64,000 bases of DNA, from assembly GCA_022316685.1 (NCBI GenBank), contig JAKJHU010000132.1:1186390-1250389 (forward strand), given 5' to 3'. Made by a program: the position numbers and the translations under genes. This DNA is from Progne subis subis. Taxonomy: Eukaryota; Chordata; Aves; Passeriformes; Hirundinidae. The notes beneath the pieces were generated by a model. That model saw only the letters and a list, made by a program, of their open reading frames with translations. It was not told the origin of the DNA and made no database searches. Shown here in pieces: positions 58,186-64,000 of the stretch. Within the stretch, counting starts at the first letter, position 1, and every line of letters begins with the position of its first letter.

Positions 58186-58429
58186 CCCTCTGCAGGTCCC
58201 CCCACCAGGCACACGTGGGACTGGGACTTGCCCGCCCTGGAGTTTCCCCAGCAGCCCCTCATCAACAGGTCCATGCTGGAGTACAAGGTGGTTCTCCCAA
58301 GAACCCCTCATCCCCCCTTACCAGAGGCCACTGGGGTCAGCATCCTTCCAGGCGGCCACATCCCACCCCCCACTGTTGAAAGGCACTGGCTGTCCCCTGG
58401 ATGTGGCTGCATCAGGAGCGGGTGTGTTT

Positions 58430-58700
58430 GTGTAATAGTTTGCAACCCTTCAAAATGAAAGGATGGAGACGAATGCGAGTTATTATTATGAAAATGAACC
58501 GAGCAACAGACAAAAATATTCAGGAGATGTAATCTGCGTCCCTACAATGCGCTCGCGGAGAAGAGCACTTGGCAGACAGGAGAGTCGCCGTCAGATACAT
58601 TGCCTTTTGTTAAATTGCTTTTGCTCTGACAATGCCTTTTAAAACCACATGCAATCTTAATTTAAAATACCCAGTACCTCAAGGTATAGGGGCCCAGTGC
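58430..58700. promoter_or_regulatory. Candidate conserved non-coding element
   Basis: Runs from GACGAATGCGAGTTATTATT to TTTAAAATACCC, with CpG-retaining TGCGCTCGCGG in AT-rich surroundings. Follows a CR1 insertion. Inference. Confidence 0.35.
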
Positions 58701-59449
58701 AAGTCTCCTGCTTGGGATTTGTCCAAAACAATTCCCTCAGCCTAATACCTCTATTCCTCATTTTAATCACACAACAAATGTGGGAGCCTGAATTCGCTTG
58801 TAAGAATCCATGGACCTTAACCAAGCATCAGTAAAAATCAATGGGACAAAAATTGATTCCCCTGCCTGCCACCTTGCTGTTGCCCAAATCCCTTCCTTCA
58901 CCAAGGAAGACCCTCTCCCTGAGTGGCAGCTTTGGCATGCACAATAGGCAGAAAGCAGAGCTCAGTTTTTTCATCCTTCTAGAAAATGGTTAATGGTGAG
59001 AAAATGCTGAATGTGGCACGGCAAGACACTATTTCATTTTTATTTTCAAAGACAGAGTGGTGGGAAAAAAAAACCCAAACAAACAAGGCAGCACTTGGAG
59101 GCTGACGCTCCCTGCTCAGCCCTGTTCAGTCCTGCTCCTGCCCTGGCAGGCCATGTGTTGCTCCCAGCTGCTCCCTGGAATGGAGCATGAGGCCTCCATG
59201 GGCTGAGGCTCCGGGTGCCAGCTCTGCACCACTTCGCTCAGCACTCAGTAGAACACCCGACACTCCCTCAGAGGCCCCTGGGTGCCAGATTTACCCTCTG
59301 CCCATGGGAGCTGAGAGTCTCAAAGTGCATGGTGGCATTTTGAGGCCATCCATGAGGAAGGGCAGGGGCGTGTCCAGGCACTATGCTGGCTCCAGGCTCA
59401 GTCCATCCATCAGAGCTCCTCCAGCCTCCCACCTCCACAGATAACCTCC

Positions 59450-59740
59450 TTCCCTATGCTAATTCACTCAGAACATTATGCAGACTGTTTATATTTCTGT
59501 ACAGCCAGAACAGGCTGCTGACACAAATCAGCCATTAGCCATTCACACTGAGGAGTCTCCGCTAATTGTGCAGAATGTAATTAGTGATTATGCAATATCT
59601 AAGCTCTTGCAACTGTCATTAATGTCCACTATTCACCAGAGATAGTTCTTACTGAATTAGGGAATGATTACTGCATGCTAAATCTACTTAATCCTAAATA
59701 TGCTAATTAACACCGCCTGCACTTTAGACAGTGGTTAAAA
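59450..59740. promoter_or_regulatory. Candidate octamer/homeodomain element
   Basis: CGCTAATTGTG, TGTAATTAGTGATTATGCAA, GTCATTAATG, GAATTAGGG and an octamer-like ATGCTAAT at 59700-59707, over 290 bases of unique AT-rich sequence. Confidence 0.42.
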
Positions 59741-60159
59741 GCACTAGTCACCTCAAAAACAGCTCTGATACACCAGAACCCAAATTGCTTGTGATGGATT
59801 TTTCCCTCAAAAGGTAAATTTGTTTAATTAAATGCTGTAGTAAACTGTTGGGCACAGCCCTTGATTAGTGCAGCCTGAGGACGGGCCTTCTGGAATGATC
59901 TCGTGAGGTGCCACCACAGGGCAGCAATGCTCCTGCAGCATCCCAGGTCGGCTGCAGCATCCACAGCCTTGCCCCCATGCCTACCAGTGCTCCCCAACAG
60001 GCTCCTGCCTGACATGACCAGAGCCCAACGTAAAACAGCTTTCCAAAGGATCTCCCCCCAGGATTAACCACTCTGTTCCTCAGGTCATAAACAACAATAT
60101 TCCTACAGGCAGATACAGGAGCTTCCCTCAATAAATTCTGGTTTAAATCCTAATTTGAA

Positions 60160-60970
60160 GATTGACTGTAATTTTAAGATTGATTGTGTAGAACAGGCTT
60201 CAAATATTAAATGCTAAAGGAATGGGATAAATAGAGCAATTGTACAGTTTGAAAGGTCCCTGTCCAAGGCCTGGGGTGTTTAATGTATTCAGGGTTTCTG
60301 TGGAAAAAAAGATATGGCTGTCATGAACCCCAGGATAATAGCAGCCTGTGATTTATGAAAATTCCTCCTGCTTATATATTTTAGATAAATAATGCCCTTG
60401 TGTGTGTCTCTGCACTCATTCATAACCAAAAGCTGCCCAGGCTGCCCAGAGAGTTTGTGCAGGAACCTTTGGAATCAGCTCAGAGGGACAGGATAACTCA
60501 TGGATTAGACACCGAATAAGTCATGGCGTGACAAGGCCAGGAGTGCCTGGGCAGAGCTACTGAGCACGGGCACACCTAGAGCCAGAGGTGTGCTCCATAC
60601 GGAGATGGCACAGAGGCAAACATGGCTCAGGGACTTTGTCTTGCTCGCCACCACAATCACCACCTCAGAAATGAAAGAATTAACTACACAATGAACTCCT
60701 AATTGCCTGGCAATAGCATTTAGGCCCCATTAGGTAGATTTGTAACTGCTTCCAGAGAAATAAACTCCTGTGTCAAAGATAACAAGGGAAGAAATAGGTT
60801 ATTTCCTTTTCGAAAGGTATGAAAGCTTCCAATTGCCTGATATATGTGCTCCGTAGATGATTTTCTGTCATCTCAGTTAATTGAATTTTACCCATTGCTC
60901 TTAGAATTCCTCCCTTTTGTGTGAGGTTAAAAAGTTCAGAGGAGTCATATTTTTGAATCGCATCCATTTA
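60160..60970. other. AT-rich unique sequence, possible conserved element
   Basis: Scattered TAATTG/TTAACT cores and no coding frame of note. Less dense than neighbouring blocks. Confidence 0.25.
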
Positions 60971-62759
60971 TCACATGAGCCAACTCCAGCTGTGCAAAGC
61001 ACACCAGGAAAAGGGAGCAGCAGCCAACTGTACGGGGATGGCTGCAGCATCCAGGTGACCTGGCATCGGATCATGGAAAAAACGTCACTTTTCAGGCAGC
61101 CTCCAGCTGGGACACTGCCAGGAGCCACCAGAAGGGACCTGCTGTGAGCTCTGTGGTCACTGTGACGACTGCACCTCCTACCCTGGAAAACCAAACTGGA
61201 GACCCAGAGTTAAACTAATTCCTCAGATTGCCTGGGGACCCTTGCCAGGGTGCCAGCTGGGGTGCAGTGCCACGTGCACCAGCCTGACATGGCAAGGATT
61301 TTGATTCCAGCCCTGCTCCAGTGGTGGCCCTGTCACCCTGTGTCACCATCCCAGCCATTGCCAGAGATGCCCAGCCCTCACTCTTAAGCAGCCTCCTCAT
61401 TTCTGCCTTTCCAAAGCAAACCTAGGCAGATGTTCTTGATTTCTAAGTAAATGCAGAGCATGCACCATTCCTCTCACCATTCAGGCTGCTGCTCTTATAT
61501 CTCACCACCTCCCCTGATCACTCTTGAGAGGCAGCGGCACCCTCCCATCCCCAGCGGTGCTGCTGTGGGGAGCTGAAAGCCAAAGTTAAACTTTTGTGGG
61601 GAGCTCTGGTTTGATGCTGTGGGACATTTGCTTTGCAGACCAGCAGGTCCCAGAATAAAAGGGCTGGCTTGGCCACAGAAATATTACCAAAACCATCATC
61701 TGGTGACTCCAGAGCCGCTTGATTTTAAGCCCTCCTGAAAAGTCAGCTCCATTTTCTGCTTTGGTGGAGACCAATTCCCCGTGCTGGTGTAGCAGAATAG
61801 ATCAACCCCAGCAGCAGGGCGTTGTTATCCAGCTCCCAACTATTATGACATAGTTTCTATCAGAGCAGTTTTCTTCTCAGCCAGTCGAGTGGAATGATCC
61901 CTGAAAGCCGCAGTTTGCAGCAGGGATGTGCTTAGCACTGTCAGAAATCTGTGGCTGCCCACATGCAGGCCAGCGTTTGGAAAACAAGGACATGGAAAAG
62001 GGCCTGCAAAGCCAGCGGGGCTTCGAGGCACTGGGTGGGGGGAAGCAGCAGAAAACCCAAGGAAGGGAGGAAGAATAATAAATATGGCGAGATGAGTAAC
62101 ATGGAGCAGCCAGGCCCAAGGAAAGGCTCCTTCCCGAAGACTCTGAGGTGCCGCATGTGCCGGGAGCTGGGCATGCCTCCCCTTGCCTGCCAGCCCAGCC
62201 CTGCTGCTGTTCCCTGTGCCCAGGCACTGGGAAACCTCCTCAACACCACAGAGGCTTCTCAAACCTTGGGACTGGAGGGGTCAGGCACTGCTCCTTTTCC
62301 CCAGGACTGGAGGATTCAGGCTTGGGAGACCTGTTTCGGAGAGTTGGGTGCCGATCTAACCTCTTCTTCAGCTGGTTTATGGAACTACTGATGTGGACAG
62401 GAGAGGCCCCACAGCACCTTCAGGTTCACATGGAAGGATGTGACTCCATATGTGACTGGGTTCCATATCCCCCATTTGGAGAGAAAAGGATTGGGCTTCT
62501 GCTGGGCTGGGGCTGGTGGTCACCAAAAACCATCCCTGGTGGGCTGGAGAAGCAGCACAGACACCGGGGAGGGGTAGAAGGTGGAAGGAGAGAGCAGGGC
62601 TGTGCTTTTCCATGCTGCCTTTTTGTTTTATTTGCTTTTAATTGCACCGCAGAGCCCCTTGTATTAAACTTCCCTAATTAAGGAGGGCCAGGGAGCGGGT
62701 GGGTGGGCAGTGGTGGCCAGAGCGGGGCAGGAGGCCAGCGCGGAGCCCCTCTGCCAGCA
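60971..62759. other. Intergenic sequence without recognised features
   Basis: Moderately GC-rich unique sequence. Several overlapping frames at 61843-62681 on both strands have no splice support or known similarity. Confidence 0.6.
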
Positions 62760-63100
62760 GAGCAATGCGTGGGGATAACCTTGTAATCTACAGAAATCTG
62801 GGAATTATGATGGATATTACATAAATCAACCACTCTGTGTCAATAAGGAAAAAAACATTTTTGAAAGAAAAGCATCTGATAATTAACCCTGAGAGCACGG
62901 CTTTAACCCAGATCACCTTGGGGAAGCGCCCGGATAAAAGCAGGCATTCATCCCCGGCCTTTGTCATTTAAATAACCCGGCCTTCATTGGCTCCTGAGGG
63001 ATTGCTCGGGAATTGCTAAACCGGAGGTTTGGTTGGGTTTGATGTGTATTCGCATTGATTTCCCCCTCCTTCATCTTAATAAAAGGCATTTTATCAAGCC
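62760..63100. promoter_or_regulatory. Candidate conserved non-coding element
   Basis: GATAACCTTGTAATCTAC, GGGAATTATGATGG, CTGATAATTAACCC, CATTTAAATAACCCGG and GCATTGATTT in unique sequence, directly left of the CR1 pair. Confidence 0.35.
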
Positions 63101-63304
63101 TCGGAGCGGGGCAGGGTGAGGCATCCCGCAGCTCCTGCTGGTCCAGCAGCGGGTGTTTCCCAGCCCACAGGAGCTCTGCTGACACCTCCAAGCTCATGGA
63201 GCTGGAGGACGGCTCTGGGTGGCATCACCAGCCCTTTGCTCATTAGGAATAACTTAATTATCTACTTAGCAAATTAGCTTTGCCCAGAGAAGCTGTGGCT
63301 GCTC

Positions 63305-63420
63305 CTGGATCCCTGGCAGTGTCCAAGGCCAGGTTGGACAGGGCTTGGAGCAATCTGGGATCATGGAAGGTGTCCCTGCCCATGGAATGAGAAGAGCATT
63401 AAGGTCCTTCCAACACAAAC
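63305..63420 (+). mobile_element. CR1 LINE 3' end
   Basis: Sense CR1 tail: CCAGGTTGGACAGGGCTTGG, GAAGGTGTCCCTGCCCATGG, TTAAGGTCCTTCCAACACAAAC. The terminal octamers are lost. Faces the copy at 63471 tail to tail. Confidence 0.8.
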
Positions 63421-63470
63421 TTTCTGGGCTTCTCTGTATTGATTTTAAGTCTGCTTTTTGGCTTTTTCAG

Positions 63471-63715
63471 GAGCCCATAGGATCATTTAGGTTGGAAAAG
63501 CCCTCTAAGACCATAAGGTCCAACTATTCTCCCAGCCCTAACAAGGCCACCACTAACCCATGTCCCTAGGTGTCCCATCCATGCATGGGTTAAATCCCTC
63601 TAGGAATGGTGACTTCCCCACTGCCCTAGGTAGCCTGTCCCAATGCCCAACAGCCCTTTTGGACAAGAATTTTTTCCTAATATCCAATCTAAATCTCTCC
63701 TGCTGCAACTTTTGT
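63471..63715 (-). mobile_element. CR1 LINE 3' region
   Basis: Antisense CR1: CATAGGATCATTTAGGTTGG, AAGGTCCAACTATT, GGAATGGTGACTTCCCCACTG, CTAATATCCAATCTAAATCTC. The right boundary is uncertain; similarity fades near 63720. Confidence 0.82.
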
Positions 63716-64000
63716 GGCCATGAATCCCACGGTATCTCCTCAGACAAACATCTGGCCAGTTTTGCTCTCAAGGCATCCAGCAGACCTGCCAGCCCCTCAT
63801 GCTGGAGACATCAGGCCCCAGGGAAGCTTCTCCAGGCTGGTTTCTGCCTCCCCACCCTAATGCTCCTCGCTTTTTCCCTGCATCCCTAATTATTCACAGG
63901 GCAGCACCTGAAAACCCACATTCAGACCTGGTCTTTCCTCTGGTTTTTCCTCTCTGTGAGCCATCTGTGTGTGCGAGTGCTGGAACTGGGATAAAGCAGC

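Overview
This is vertebrate nuclear DNA, most probably from a bird. It contains split genes with GT-AG introns, CpG-island promoters, and several CR1-type LINE 3' ends that carry the (ATTCTRTG)n-like tail typical of birds and reptiles. Introns are compact: 17 XRN2 exons fit in 13 kb. I cannot name the species. Nothing prokaryotic, viral or CRISPR-like was seen.

Two protein-coding genes were found, both on the minus strand and in tandem. From 13.6 kb to the left edge lies the 5' half of XRN2, the nuclear 5'->3' exoribonuclease. It has 17 exons covering residues 1-555, with the rest off the left edge. Its CpG-island promoter lies at about 13.4-13.8 kb. After 3.6 kb of spacer with one CR1 copy comes the 3' end of a second gene. 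It runs from 17.3 to about 45.5 kb and I identify it as KIZ (kizuna, a centrosomal PLK1 substrate). Ten coding exons join in one consistent phase. The first exon sits in a second CpG island at about 45.3-45.66 kb. As I recall, KIZ-XRN2 is also a neighbouring pair on human 20p11, so this synteny looks conserved.

From 45.7 kb to the right edge I see no protein-coding exon. This part holds a third, orphan CpG island (50.9-52.0 kb) with splice-site-like signals on both strands. Next to it lies a long T/C tract (52.23-52.31 kb). Blocks rich in homeodomain-like ATTA/TAAT cores also occur here and in KIZ introns, and they look like conserved non-coding enhancers. In human the NKX2-4/NKX2-2/PAX1/FOXA2 cluster lies beyond XRN2, so a developmental regulatory landscape is a reasonable inference, but it is unproven here.

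Main oddities: XRN2 exon 3 is one base short in an A4 run, which breaks the catalytic domain as written. KIZ exon 1 has no ATG in the frame used by exon 2, and its only good ATG opens a 37-codon frame that ends exactly at the exon 1/2 junction. KIZ is shorter than the human protein. KIZ exon 4 is open in two frames. I found no convincing undescribed system.
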